Source: CAYVQU01 sp964453155
Lineage (GTDB): Bacteria > Chloroflexota > Anaerolineae > Anaerolineales > UBA11858
Direction: 5' to 3'
DNA length: 64,000 bases
Assembly: GCA_964453155.1 (NCBI GenBank)
Contig: CAYVQU010000004.1
Location: 1-64,000, forward strand
Notes under the pieces: model-generated
What the model saw: only the letters and a program-made list of their open reading frames with translations
What the model was told of the DNA's origin: nothing
Database searches by the model: none
Program-made: the position numbers and the translations under genes
Shown: piece after piece, positions 33,609 through 41,847 of the stretch
How positions within the stretch are numbered: position 1 is the stretch's first letter
Layout: every line of letters begins with the position of its first letter

Positions 33609-34901
33609 TCAGTCGGGCGCAAACGGGCGCTCGAATATAAATGTCCAGTAATTATCATTTTTTTCTATTTGGGAGGTCGTATGAATGACTTGGAAGAAAG
33701 ATACTCCCGGCCGGAGTGGAAACGGGTTGCCATCGGGCGTAAGGATTGATAACGGCTTATATTTTTCGGTCCGTTTCCACACAGCTTCTTGGACTTTGCC
33801 GTTGTTGAACACATATGCCGGGCCTTCCCCGTTCATGTCGATAGTGAAGACCTCGGTATCGGATGATTTATGGAAGAAAGCATGTGGGGCAAATAAAACA
33901 ATGATGTTATCTGCCATAATGGGTTGTCCGGTGAGGCGATCGGTCAACAGCTTATATGTTTCACCCTCTTCACTCGACAGATCGGTATTTCCTTGATAGC
34001 GGATATAGCGATTTGAATTGATATCATAATCCCAGTGTGAATAGCTGGCGTACGAATAATATATGAAGACCCGTTGAACGCGTTCGCCCCCCCGTCCCCC
34101 TAGCGAATAAAAGAAATTAGTAGCCTGATCATAGCGGTTGTCATCGACGCCATTGCGGCGAATATATTCATGAATATGAGTAGTGTTACCAAATAAATTT
34201 TTCGGTGGTGGAAAATTTTCGTCTCGGCACAGGGGTGGACATTCGCGTTCCACCACCATTAAATTAAAGCTTTGTCCAATCGCATCAAAATGGGTCAAAA
34301 CGCGGGGATCGGCGCCATTATAGACCAGGATGGCATTGTACATATCCATCACATGCGCGTCGAAAATTCTCCCCGAGCGAATGGGTCCCACTTTGATGGC
34401 ATCATTCCCATAGAAGATGGCGATAAACCGGGTCAAACCCCATTCCAAGTGATATTCCCAGACATGATCGGCCAGTGAAATACCAAATTGCTGTTTACGA
34501 ACGGAATGGGGAGCATTTGGAATTTTAACCGCGATCGGCCGTCGCTCTAAGGCCAACGGATTATAGGCTACCAGACCCGTTAGCGGGTTAATATAACTTG
34601 GAAAATTATTGGGACCAACCCGGACTATTGGCGGTAGTGTTGCAGTTAGAGTCTGAGTTGGGCGAGGGGTACGCGTCGGTTTCGGTGTCTGGGTGAAGGT
34701 TGGTGATAATTGGAGGGGCGGGGTGGCAGTTGGTAGGGTGGGTGTCGGTGGTTTGGAGGTGGGGGAGGCAACCGCAACCTGATTTTGTGTTTCTGGGGCT
34801 GGGATAGTGTTTAAAGACAAAATGCTATTGAGTTCAGCACAAGCAGTTAGCATGAAAAATAAACTAGAAAATGCCAATAATTTTACGATTGTTTTCATCA
34901 T
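33609..34901 (-). CDS. DUF3048 domain lipoprotein (first copy)
   Basis: About 430 residues when started at the ATG-ATG at 34901/34898. 'LAFSSLFFMLTACAELN' is a lipoprotein signal with lipobox LTAC. A Pro/Thr-rich linker follows, then DUF3048: 'NPLTGLVAYNPLALERRPIA', 'SLADHVWEYHLEWGLTRFIA', 'DAIKVGPIRSGRIFDAHVMD'. Extra length against the second copy lies in an insert around 'ERECPPLCRDENFPPPKNLF'. A TTGGCA/TATGAT promoter with 17-base spacing ends 10 bases before the ATG, so the leader is nearly absent. Role outside the cell unknown. Confidence 0.85.
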   Translation of the reverse strand: MMKTIVKLLAFSSLFFMLTACAELNSILSLNTIPAPETQNQVAVASPTSKPPTPTLPTATPPLQLSPTFTQTPKPTRTPRPTQTLTATLPPIVRVGPNNFPSYINPLTGLVAYNPLALERRPIAVKIPNAPHSVRKQQFGISLADHVWEYHLEWGLTRFIAIFYGNDAIKVGPIRSGRIFDAHVMDMYNAILVYNGADPRVLTHFDAIGQSFNLMVVERECPPLCRDENFPPPKNLFGNTTHIHEYIRRNGVDDNRYDQATNFFYSLGGRGGERVQRVFIYYSYASYSHWDYDINSNRYIRYQGNTDLSSEEGETYKLLTDRLTGQPIMADNIIVLFAPHAFFHKSSDTEVFTIDMNGEGPAYVFNNGKVQEAVWKRTEKYKPLSILTPDGNPFPLRPGVSFFQVIHTTSQIEKNDNYWTFIFERPFAPD

Positions 34902-34911
34902 ATAAGGCGTT

Positions 34912-34955
34912 ATCATACCGCACTTGAATAGGCTTGCCAATTCTAGGGGTATAAT
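34912..34955. promoter_or_regulatory. Overlapping divergent promoters
   Basis: Minus strand: TTGGCA (complement of 34935-34940), 17 bases, TATGAT (complement of 34912-34917). Plus strand: TATAAT (34950-34955) seven bases before the ATG of the DUF2085 gene. The two promoters overlap, so only one can be occupied at a time. Confidence 0.6.
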
Positions 34956-34962
34956 TCTTCGC

Positions 34963-35805
34963 ATGTCATTTTTTAAGGAAAAATTTGGGAAAATAGATCG
35001 CAGTTGGCAAGTTCGTTTGCCCTGGAAACAGTTCCTGGGATTATTGGCGGTCGTCCTTTTGGTCATTTGGTTGCAATATACGCCCTCCGGATTGCTAGGC
35101 AAAGCCGATGCAGTGGGGTATGCTGTTTGTCATCGCATTAATGTGCGCTCGTTTCATCTGGGTGAGCGCCAGATTCCGGTTTGTGCCCGGTGCTCGGGGC
35201 AATATTTAGGGGCTGTGTTGAGTATCGTGTTTTTGACGGCGTTAAGGCCACGGCGGACGGGGCGACCAAATTGGGGCATCATCGGAACCCTGATACTATT
35301 TGCAGGAGCTTATGCCCTTGATGGGGTCAATTCATATCTCCATTTGCTACCCGGTTTAGCGCGGTTTTATCTATATGAACCAAATAATACTTTGCGATTG
35401 ATTACCGGAACCGGGTTAGGAATCGGTATTGGGGTTATGTTGTATCCGGCGTTTAATGAGACGGTTTGGCGCCGCCGAGATCCGCGCCCGGTGTTGGTTG
35501 GTTTACCGGATTTTGGTGGATTATTGGTGTTGGGTGCAATTATCGTGCTACTTGTTCGCACCGAAAATCCATTGGTCCTATACCCTCTGGCCGTAATCAG
35601 TGCTGCCGGTGTCCTAGTATTGCTCACAATGGTTTACACGATGGTGGCATTAATGGTTTTCAGGGCAGAGAATCGTAGCGAAGGGGGCGGACACCTATTT
35701 TTCCCACTGTTGACGGGATTTGTGGTAGCCTTAATGCAGATTGCAGTGTTAGATTACATCCGTTTTCTACTTACGAATACCTGGGATGGTTTTCATTTTG
35801 GATAA
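34963..35805 (+). CDS. DUF2085 family membrane protein
   Basis: A 280-residue polytopic protein. 'VCHRINVRSFHLGERQIPVC' with the following 'ARCSGQYLG' is the DUF2085 signature: Cys-His, then Cys-x-x-Cys, a possible metal or redox site facing a membrane helix. About six hydrophobic segments follow. The ATG at 34963 is exactly seven bases after TATAAT (34950-34955), which predicts an mRNA that begins with the start codon; an upstream in-frame ATG at 34924 would precede the promoter. It leads DUF4126, DUF4190 and a small membrane protein. Function unknown. Confidence 0.8.
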   Translation: MSFFKEKFGKIDRSWQVRLPWKQFLGLLAVVLLVIWLQYTPSGLLGKADAVGYAVCHRINVRSFHLGERQIPVCARCSGQYLGAVLSIVFLTALRPRRTGRPNWGIIGTLILFAGAYALDGVNSYLHLLPGLARFYLYEPNNTLRLITGTGLGIGIGVMLYPAFNETVWRRRDPRPVLVGLPDFGGLLVLGAIIVLLVRTENPLVLYPLAVISAAGVLVLLTMVYTMVALMVFRAENRSEGGGHLFFPLLTGFVVALMQIAVLDYIRFLLTNTWDGFHFG

Positions 35806-35817
35806 AGGGAGACCCTG

Positions 35818-36375
35818 ATGGATATTTTTACCGCTTTTGGGTTATCAGCTAGTGCTGGTTTGAACGCATATATTCCCTTATTAATGGTCTCTTTGGTCGC
35901 CCGGTTTACAAATTGGATTGAATTAAGTTCTCCCTGGAACACCCTCGAAAGTTGGTGGGTGATTGGGGTTTTGGTGGTCCTATCCCTGATTGAATTTTTC
36001 GCCGATAAAATTCCCGCTATCAATCATATCAACGATATCATCCAAACATTTGTCCGCCCGGCTGCGGGGGCGTTAGTATTTGCGGCCAGTTCTAAAGTAG
36101 CCGATGTTCAGCCGGTTTTAGCAATGGTAGCAGGCTTATTGATTGCCGGAGGCGTCCATGCCGCCAAATCCGCGGCCGTCCGCCCAGCTGTGACCGCAAC
36201 GACCGGCGGGGCAGGAAATGTCCCGGTCAGCATCATGGAAGATGTGGTTTCAACCCTACTTTCCATTCTGGCAATCGTTATTCCCGTTCTGATTGCCGCC
36301 ATTATTATTTTGACCGTTTCTCTGATTTTGTGGTGGCTTTGGCGGCGGTCTAACCGGAAACAATTGGTACAATAG
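35818..36375 (+). CDS. DUF4126 family membrane protein
   Basis: A 185-residue protein with the opening 'FGLSASAGLNAYIPLLMVSL' and 'LSLIEFFADKIPAINHINDI', characteristic of DUF4126, and several membrane helices, the last ending in a basic tail ('WLWRRSNRKQ'). GGGAGA precedes the ATG, 12 bases after the DUF2085 gene. The conserved small residues in helix 1 suggest a channel or carrier; function unknown. Confidence 0.75.
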   Translation: MDIFTAFGLSASAGLNAYIPLLMVSLVARFTNWIELSSPWNTLESWWVIGVLVVLSLIEFFADKIPAINHINDIIQTFVRPAAGALVFAASSKVADVQPVLAMVAGLLIAGGVHAAKSAAVRPAVTATTGGAGNVPVSIMEDVVSTLLSILAIVIPVLIAAIIILTVSLILWWLWRRSNRKQLVQ

Positions 36376-36383
36376 GAGTAAAT

Positions 36384-36728
36384 ATGTCTGACTATTCTAG
36401 TTATTCCGAAACCCCGAACAACTCTACTGCCGTAATCAGTCTGGTCGCTGGCATTTTGGGGCTGACCCTTTTTCCGTTTATTGGCAGTATCGTTGCCATT
36501 ATCACAGGGGCTCGGGCAAAAACAGAAATTGCTGAAAGTCATGGCACCCAAGGCGGCGAAGGACTAGCTCAGGCTGGAATTATTATGGGCTGGATCGGTG
36601 TTGGATTAGGCGTAGTGACCTGCTGTATTGCGGTGGTAATTATTGCCATGTCCTTTGGAATTTTTGGTTTGGCTGCCAGTGAGATGGGCGCATTATTGCC
36701 CCAAGTTTCGACCCTGTTCCAGGTCTAA
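36384..36728 (+). CDS. DUF4190 family small membrane protein
   Basis: A 114-residue protein with a short Ser/Thr-rich cytoplasmic start and two hydrophobic helices. 'AVISLVAGILGLTLFPFIGS' and 'AIITGARAKTEI' followed by 'GEGLAQAGIIMGWIGVGLG' is the DUF4190 pattern. AGGAG precedes the ATG, 8 bases after the DUF4126 gene. Function unknown; often found fused to or beside membrane-envelope proteins. Confidence 0.75.
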   Translation: MSDYSSYSETPNNSTAVISLVAGILGLTLFPFIGSIVAIITGARAKTEIAESHGTQGGEGLAQAGIIMGWIGVGLGVVTCCIAVVIIAMSFGIFGLAASEMGALLPQVSTLFQV

Positions 36729-36761
36729 TTCAATCATTTTATTGACATAAGGAGAAGAAAA

Positions 36762-36986
36762 ATGGCTGAAGATTTTGGTGAAGAAATCACAACTGATGAA
36801 TATGAATTTGACGAAACCCCGGTTGATGGTGAAAAGAAAGACAACAAGATTTGGATTATCGTCGGCGTTGTCCTGGTCATCCTTTGTTGTTGCTGTGCGA
36901 TCGTAGCGGGCGGTTTATGGGCGTTATGGGAAAATGGTGATGCGTGGTTTGATCTCGCCTCCCAGATTACTAACCTGCTGTTGTAA
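36762..36986 (+). CDS. Small single-span membrane protein
   Basis: A 74-residue protein: an acidic N-terminus (12 Asp/Glu in the first 28 residues), one membrane helix at about 31-55 containing four adjacent cysteines ('LCCCCAIVAGG'), and a short Trp-rich tail. AGGAGA precedes the ATG. No family recognised. The cysteine run at the membrane face might be lipidated or redox-active, but nothing proves it. Last gene before a terminator. Confidence 0.65.
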   Translation: MAEDFGEEITTDEYEFDETPVDGEKKDNKIWIIVGVVLVILCCCCAIVAGGLWALWENGDAWFDLASQITNLLL

Positions 36987-37021
36987 GTTATAACTTCGAA
37001 CCGTTCAATTCTCTAGACTGG

Positions 37022-37052
37022 AAAAAGGGTGCCGTTTTAGGTGCCCTTTTTT
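37022..37052. terminator. Intrinsic terminator, probably bidirectional
   Basis: AAAAAGGGTGCC (37022-37033) pairs with 37040-37051 with two G-U pairs, followed by T-run. Lies between the small membrane-protein gene and the convergent transporter ATPase gene ending at 37056. Confidence 0.75.
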
Positions 37053-37055
37053 GTT

Positions 37056-38102
37056 TTAGTGGAAATCTTTTCGCAGAATCTGGATGGCCTCTGCCGGTTC
37101 AAAACCCAGTTTTATCGATTCTCCCGCTTTAGGTAGCCGGTTTCCGGTTTGGAATTCCAGTGTGAGTGCCAATTTCTTTGTGTCAACTTTCACTCGCCAC
37201 AAACTCCCCCGAAACGACCGCTCGCGGACAATTCCGGTGATTTTTTGACTTCCCTTCCCAGCAACCGAAAATGCATCGGGACGAATAAGTACTGTAGCAT
37301 TGTCGTTTTCCTCAGTGTGGTCATCACCAACTCGTAGTCTACCAATCCCAAATTCCAAAAACCCATTTTGTAGTCGCCCTTTGAAAATATTTTCGAATCC
37401 CAAAAAACGAGCCACAAATTCGGATCCAGGTCGGCGATAAATCTCTTGTGGCGAACCTATTTGGGCGACACCCCCACGCTCCATTATCACGACCTGATCT
37501 GCGAGGGCGAAAGCTTCTTCCTGATCATGGGTGACATAGATTGCAGTCTGGTTCATTTGCCTCAAAATGTCTCGGAGTTCAAATAATAATCTTTCCCGTA
37601 AAGTCCGATCCAAAGACCCTAGTGGCTCATCCAGCATCAATAGGCGCGGCTGGGGAGCCAGTGAGCGCGCCAATGCTACTCGTTGCTGCTCACCACCTGA
37701 AAGTGTACTGACTTCGCGAGTCCCATAAGTTGGCAGCCCAACTAACGACAGTGTTTCCTGAACCTGGGATTCAATTTCTTGCTCGGGCAATTTTTTCATT
37801 TCTAGCCCAAAAGCCACATTATCCTTAACATTTTTATGGGGGAACAACATGTAATCTTGAAACATCAATCCAAATGCCCGGTGATGAACCGGCATTTTTG
37901 CCAGCGATTGCCCATTCCAGAAAACATCCCCTCGATCTGGGTTTTCCAAACCTGCAATTATGCCCAACAGGGTCGACTTGCCACACCCACTCGGACCTAA
38001 TAGAGCCACAATCTCCCCCACCGCGACCTCAAAAGAGACCCCTGCTAATGCTTGTGTATCTCCAAACGACTTAGAAATATCCGTTACCACTAATCCATTC
38101 AT
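37056..38102 (-). CDS. thiQ: ABC transporter ATP-binding protein (thiamine-type, ThiQ/FbpC-like)
   Basis: A 348-residue ATPase: 'GPSGCGKST' (Walker A), 'LSGGEQQRVALARSL' (signature), 'LLMLDEPLGSLD' (Walker B) and 'YVTHDQEEA' (H-loop), then a C-terminal TOBE-like domain of about 110 residues with 'FKGRLQNGFLEFGIGRLRVG'. The TOBE extension resembles FbpC/PotA; E. coli ThiQ lacks it. The thiamine assignment rests on the operon, which begins at a TPP riboswitch. Iron(III) transport would be the alternative from sequence alone. Confidence 0.8.
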   Translation of the reverse strand: MNGLVVTDISKSFGDTQALAGVSFEVAVGEIVALLGPSGCGKSTLLGIIAGLENPDRGDVFWNGQSLAKMPVHHRAFGLMFQDYMLFPHKNVKDNVAFGLEMKKLPEQEIESQVQETLSLVGLPTYGTREVSTLSGGEQQRVALARSLAPQPRLLMLDEPLGSLDRTLRERLLFELRDILRQMNQTAIYVTHDQEEAFALADQVVIMERGGVAQIGSPQEIYRRPGSEFVARFLGFENIFKGRLQNGFLEFGIGRLRVGDDHTEENDNATVLIRPDAFSVAGKGSQKITGIVRERSFRGSLWRVKVDTKKLALTLEFQTGNRLPKAGESIKLGFEPAEAIQILRKDFH

Positions 38103-38135
38103 AAGCTACAATCTCTCTGTCACCACTCACTACTA

Positions 38136-39842
38136 TTAAAATTCCCCAACGTCACCAATTCGAAAGCGCTCTATCACCAGCATCCCGCTGACTGCGACCC
38201 CCATCAAAATCGTTGCCAGAGCCAGGGCTTGACCATAGTTCATCCCTCCGGGACGGGATAAATATCGAAAGATAACCACCGGAATAGTTGGATATTCTGG
38301 CCGCGAGATTAATGAAGACGCTCCAAACTCACCGATGGAGATTGTAAACGCAAATGTGGCTGCAACGAAAAAAGCCCGCCCTACCAGGGGGAGATCGATG
38401 TGGCGGAGCACTTGTTGGGGAGTGGCTCCTAGCACGGTCGCAGCCTGCCTTAATCGGGGTTGAATGCTGTGGATCGCGGGCGTGAGACTCCGGACCACAA
38501 AAGGAAAAGCTACCAGAGTATGCGCAATCGGCACCAGGAGCGGCGAGGTCCGCAAATCAAGGGGGGGCTGGGCGAGGGCGACGATAAACCCTAAACCTAA
38601 AGTTACTGCCGAAGTACCCAATGGCAGCATCAGTAGGGGATCAAGGATGCGGTTGATGATTGATTGCTGATCGCGCGCCAAAGCCCAAGCTGCTGGGATT
38701 CCTAGGACGAGGGCCAAAATCACGGTTGCGGCCGCATACCCTACTGAGATACCGATAGCCTTAATAGGGGAGACATAAAAGAGTGATTCCTGTCGATTCT
38801 CACTCAAGGCCCGATAGAAATCCAAGGTGAACCCGCGTGAAACTTCTCCTTCCCGATCCCGGCGCGATTCCAATGAAAAAACGGATTGCGATGCGAGCGC
38901 CAATAGGGGGGTAGTTAATAACACCAATAATAACCCAATTAGTATTCCCGCAGATACGCGACTCTGCCATGTAATTAGCTGCTTTTGAACCCTTTTTCTA
39001 GACCGCAAGTCCAGTGGCCGCGTCAATTTCGTACTCAACCGGGTGTAGAGGATCGTTAAAATCAATGTGCATCCTAATTGGAGCACAGACAGGATTGCTG
39101 CCATCGGCAAATTGAACAAGCTGATGGTCTGGTAATAGATTTCGACCTCCAAGGTGGCAAATTGGGGGCCACCAAGTACCAGGATCACCCCGAAAGACGA
39201 GAAATTGAAGATAAAAACTAGCAAAGCCGCCGCGCTGATTACGGGCATTAGCAACGGCAGTGTAACTTGACGAATAATTTGCCAGCGATTGGCCCCCAAA
39301 GAAGCTGCCGCCGCCCCTAACTGGGGATCTAAATGGGCCCAAAAATTACCCACCATCCGTAGCACGATGGTCGTGTTGTAGAAAACATGGGCAACCAAGA
39401 TCGCAGTGAACGAATGGATGAAATCAAGCGGTGGGGCCGCGAGATCGAACCACTCGATCAACAGGATATTGATCCACCCTTTCGGGCCCAATAGGGCATT
39501 AAAACCGGCTGCAACAACCAGGGTTGGCATCACAAAGGGCACCCCTGTGATTGCTCGGAGCAGTTCTTTGCCGCGAAAATCATATCGGGCCAATAAGTAT
39601 GCCCCTGGCAGCCCAAAAATAAGTGTCAGGATGGTCGAGCAGAATGCCTGCCATATTGTAAATCCCAATACTTTTTGAACAGAAGAATTGGAAAGTGCGG
39701 CTAGAAATGCGAGCCAGGCCCCTTCATCTCCACGCCCAAAGCTGAGTTTTAGAATACTCCCTAGCGGATAAAAATAAAATATCGCCAAGAAGGCCAGTGG
39801 CATACTCCACAACAGGAGCTTCGGTAAACTTTTTCGAACCAT
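38136..39842 (-). CDS. thiP: ABC transporter permease, two fused permease domains (ThiP-like)
   Basis: About 568 residues from the ATG at 39842 (an earlier in-frame ATG at 39974 lies within thiB). Two BPD_transp_1 domains are fused: the first with 'AFCSTILTLIFGLPGAYLLA' and EAA-like 'AAASLGANRWQIIRQVTLP', the second with 'AAATVILALVLGIPAAWALA' and 'QAATVLGATPQQVLRHIDLP'. Around twelve membrane helices in all. Fused permeases occur in ThiP and FbpB. It follows the binding-protein gene after 61 bases, a gap filled by a heptad array. The ribosome site is weak. Confidence 0.85.
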   Translation of the reverse strand: MVRKSLPKLLLWSMPLAFLAIFYFYPLGSILKLSFGRGDEGAWLAFLAALSNSSVQKVLGFTIWQAFCSTILTLIFGLPGAYLLARYDFRGKELLRAITGVPFVMPTLVVAAGFNALLGPKGWINILLIEWFDLAAPPLDFIHSFTAILVAHVFYNTTIVLRMVGNFWAHLDPQLGAAAASLGANRWQIIRQVTLPLLMPVISAAALLVFIFNFSSFGVILVLGGPQFATLEVEIYYQTISLFNLPMAAILSVLQLGCTLILTILYTRLSTKLTRPLDLRSRKRVQKQLITWQSRVSAGILIGLLLVLLTTPLLALASQSVFSLESRRDREGEVSRGFTLDFYRALSENRQESLFYVSPIKAIGISVGYAAATVILALVLGIPAAWALARDQQSIINRILDPLLMLPLGTSAVTLGLGFIVALAQPPLDLRTSPLLVPIAHTLVAFPFVVRSLTPAIHSIQPRLRQAATVLGATPQQVLRHIDLPLVGRAFFVAATFAFTISIGEFGASSLISRPEYPTIPVVIFRYLSRPGGMNYGQALALATILMGVAVSGMLVIERFRIGDVGEF

Positions 39843-39862
39843 TAAAATAACGGCTGGTAAGG

Positions 39863-39904
39863 AGTAGAAAGTGGAAAGAATTTCAAATTCAACCCACTTC
39901 CCAC
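39863..39904. repeat. Heptad array between thiB and thiP
   Basis: Six words of exactly 7 bases on the plus strand: AGTAGAA, AGTGGAA, AGAATTT, CAAATTC, AACCCAC, TTCCCAC. The left two are roughly complementary to the right two, so a hairpin forms in the mRNA. The last base touches the stop codon of thiB (39904-39906). Confidence 0.7.
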
Positions 39905-40968
39905 TATCGCAGTACTGTCTCCGTCCACTCGTTGATCCACTGTTCTCGCTTAGCGGCGATCTCGGCAGGATCAAGACTGGCCGGAGCCTCTGGCACAGCT
40001 AAGTACTGGACGAAGGTTTCATCGAGTTGGGCATTTTCATTGACCGGGAAGACATACATTTGCAAGGGGATGTCTTCTTGGAAGGTGGGGGAGAGCATGA
40101 AGTCGACGAACTTTTCCGCGAGATCGCGATTCTCTGTCCCGGCTAGAATTCCAACGAATTCAATCTGGCGGAAACAGCTACCAGTACCGATAACAGCCGC
40201 GGTCGGGGGTTCATCCATCTCTGCTTCAGCGAAAATGACCTCGAACGGCGGGCTAGAACCATAGGATACGACTATGGGCCGCGGGCCGCCCCAGCGGGAG
40301 AATTCAGTATAGTAGGCGGTTTCCCAGTCGTTTACAACTTTGACATCATTTTCGACCAGGGCTTGCCAAAAATCTAAATAGCTGGATTCCCCAAAATGTC
40401 CAATCGTGGCAAATAAAAATGCCAACCCCGGAGAGGAGGTAGCCGGGTTTTCGACCACCAGTAAACCGGCATATTCCGGTTCTAGTAGGTCATCAAGACT
40501 ATTAGGGGGAGCCAGATTGTTATCCGCAAAGAAGTTAACATCATAATTTAGGCAGACATCCCCAAAATCTACAGGCAATGCCCGAAATTTGGAATCCAAT
40601 TCAAAATGATCGGGGATATCCTTCAAGAGCGGAGATTCATAAACTTCAAAGATACCTTCCTCTAAGGCCCGGCTCAAAAAGGTGTTATCTACTCCATAGA
40701 ACACATCGGCCAGCGGGGCACCCTTTGACAACGCGGCTTTGTTGACAGCCGTCCCCGTGTCGCCGGCTGCAATGAATTGAACCTCAACCTTATATTTATC
40801 TTGAAATGCCTGGATTACACTTTCAGATACTGCAAATGAATCATGGGTCATCACCGTCAGGCTCCGGGGCTCTTCAGGGGGCACCGGAGTTTCCTCATCA
40901 GCACATGCTGTCAGCAATACCAGGAGGGATAATACGAAATACAAGAAAATTTGAACTTTTTTCATCAT
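39904..40968 (-). CDS. thiB: Thiamine-type substrate-binding lipoprotein (ThiB/TbpA-like)
   Basis: About 354 residues from the ATG pair at 40968/40965 (AGAGG just before). The signal 'LYFVLSLLVLLTACADEE' carries a lipobox. The mature protein is a periplasmic-type binding protein: 'SLTVMTHDSFAVSE', 'FIAAGDTGTAVNKAALSKG', 'DVFYGVDNTFLSRALEEGIF' and 'GTGSCFRQIEFVGILAGT' match the TbpA group that binds thiamine and its phosphates. It sits between thiamine pyrophosphokinase and the permease under TPP riboswitch control. Confidence 0.85.
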   Translation of the reverse strand: MMKKVQIFLYFVLSLLVLLTACADEETPVPPEEPRSLTVMTHDSFAVSESVIQAFQDKYKVEVQFIAAGDTGTAVNKAALSKGAPLADVFYGVDNTFLSRALEEGIFEVYESPLLKDIPDHFELDSKFRALPVDFGDVCLNYDVNFFADNNLAPPNSLDDLLEPEYAGLLVVENPATSSPGLAFLFATIGHFGESSYLDFWQALVENDVKVVNDWETAYYTEFSRWGGPRPIVVSYGSSPPFEVIFAEAEMDEPPTAAVIGTGSCFRQIEFVGILAGTENRDLAEKFVDFMLSPTFQEDIPLQMYVFPVNENAQLDETFVQYLAVPEAPASLDPAEIAAKREQWINEWTETVLR

Positions 40969-40984
40969 AACCTCTAGCAATATT

Positions 40985-41031
40985 GAACTAACCAATCATC
41001 AAACATTCCAACAAACGAACCAACCAACAAA
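40985..41031. repeat. Degenerate heptad array between thiN and thiB
   Basis: A run of A- and C-rich 7-base words (GAACTAA, CCAATCA, TCAAACA, TTCCAAC, AAACGAA, CCAACCA). It shares the word CAAACGAACCAACCA with the hairpin before the PLP gene (complement of 5975-5989, one mismatch). No hairpin here. Confidence 0.5.
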
Positions 41032-41664
41032 TTATTTCCCCATCATTACCACCAAGGCCACACCCTCCAGCAACTCGATCCTGGCCTTTTCCCCACTCAT
41101 CCGATTACTCACTCCGCGTGGGCTGCCAAAGTTTAATTCTGCATTTTCTAACGGCCAGGTCAAACCCGAGTAGGAAAGACCTGAAACTTGGGAGGTAAGC
41201 GGGATGACCGAAACGGAATCTCCAGGATTACCCTTGATTTCTAATGCTGCTTTGCCTCGTAAGATGAATATTTCATCGTCACCAGCAATTACCTTGAATT
41301 TAATCCCGGCATAGCGGGGTGCGGCGAGCAACAATATATTTGCGAAACTCATATCCCAACGACCGCCGAGTAGCCCGTGTAATGTGATTTCTGTCGCGCC
41401 CAATTTTTGGGCGTGATTGAGAGCAAGTTCAAGATCGGTTTCATCTTTTTCAGTTGGATGGGTGATCAACTGACACCCTCTCATTTCGAGCGTGGTACGT
41501 ACCGCGGTGGTCAAAGAATCAAAGTCACCGATGACAATCTGTGGGATGAGACCCAACTCGAGGGCATGCCGGGCGCCCCCGTCCGCGGCAATGATGGTGG
41601 TCTCAGGAGATAGTTTTATCTCTGGTTGGCTTAAATCGCCATTGGCGAAAATCGTCACATGCAT
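41032..41664 (-). CDS. thiN: Thiamine pyrophosphokinase
   Basis: A 210-residue enzyme that transfers pyrophosphate from ATP to thiamine. 'IIAADGGARHALELGLIPQI' and 'VIGDFDSL' form the ATP/metal site, 'KDETDLELALNHAQKLGA' and 'HGLLGGRWDMSFANILLL' the second conserved block. The ATG at 41664 comes right after the riboswitch terminator T-run; an in-frame ATG at 41727 lies inside the riboswitch. With the transporter downstream it gives a complete salvage route: uptake of thiamine and conversion to TPP. Confidence 0.92.
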   Translation of the reverse strand: MHVTIFANGDLSQPEIKLSPETTIIAADGGARHALELGLIPQIVIGDFDSLTTAVRTTLEMRGCQLITHPTEKDETDLELALNHAQKLGATEITLHGLLGGRWDMSFANILLLAAPRYAGIKFKVIAGDDEIFILRGKAALEIKGNPGDSVSVIPLTSQVSGLSYSGLTWPLENAELNFGSPRGVSNRMSGEKARIELLEGVALVVMMGK

Positions 41665-41693
41665 AAAAAAATCCCTCCGGTGGGGGAGGGATT
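41664..41693 (-). terminator. Terminator of the TPP riboswitch expression platform
   Basis: On the minus strand AATCCCTCC (complement of 41685-41693) pairs with GGAGGGATT (complement of 41670-41678), followed by seven U. The start codon of thiN begins at the last U. Confidence 0.85.
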
Positions 41694-41708
41694 GAGTAGA
41701 TGATTTGA

Positions 41709-41803
41709 GCGTTTCCTCCGCCGGCATTATCCGGATCAGGTTCGCGGGTCGAGTGTTGTTATGGCACTCCTCTCAGCCTGACCATTCCAGGCTCCCCGTG
41801 CTG
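41709..41803 (-). promoter_or_regulatory. TPP (THI-box) riboswitch
   Basis: On the minus strand the aptamer shows GGGGAGCC, then CAGGCTGAGAGG, a variable stem (GAGTG...CACTC), then GACCCGCGAACCTGATCC and GGATAATGCCGGCGGAGGAA. The CTGAGA and ACCTGATC...TAATGCC words are the invariant parts of the TPP aptamer. TPP binding would favour the terminator at 41664-41693 and shut off thiN-thiB-thiP-thiQ. Confidence 0.95.
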
Positions 41804-41847
41804 TTTATTTGGTTGTGCGCCGAGTATAACGACCGGTGGCGGGTCTG

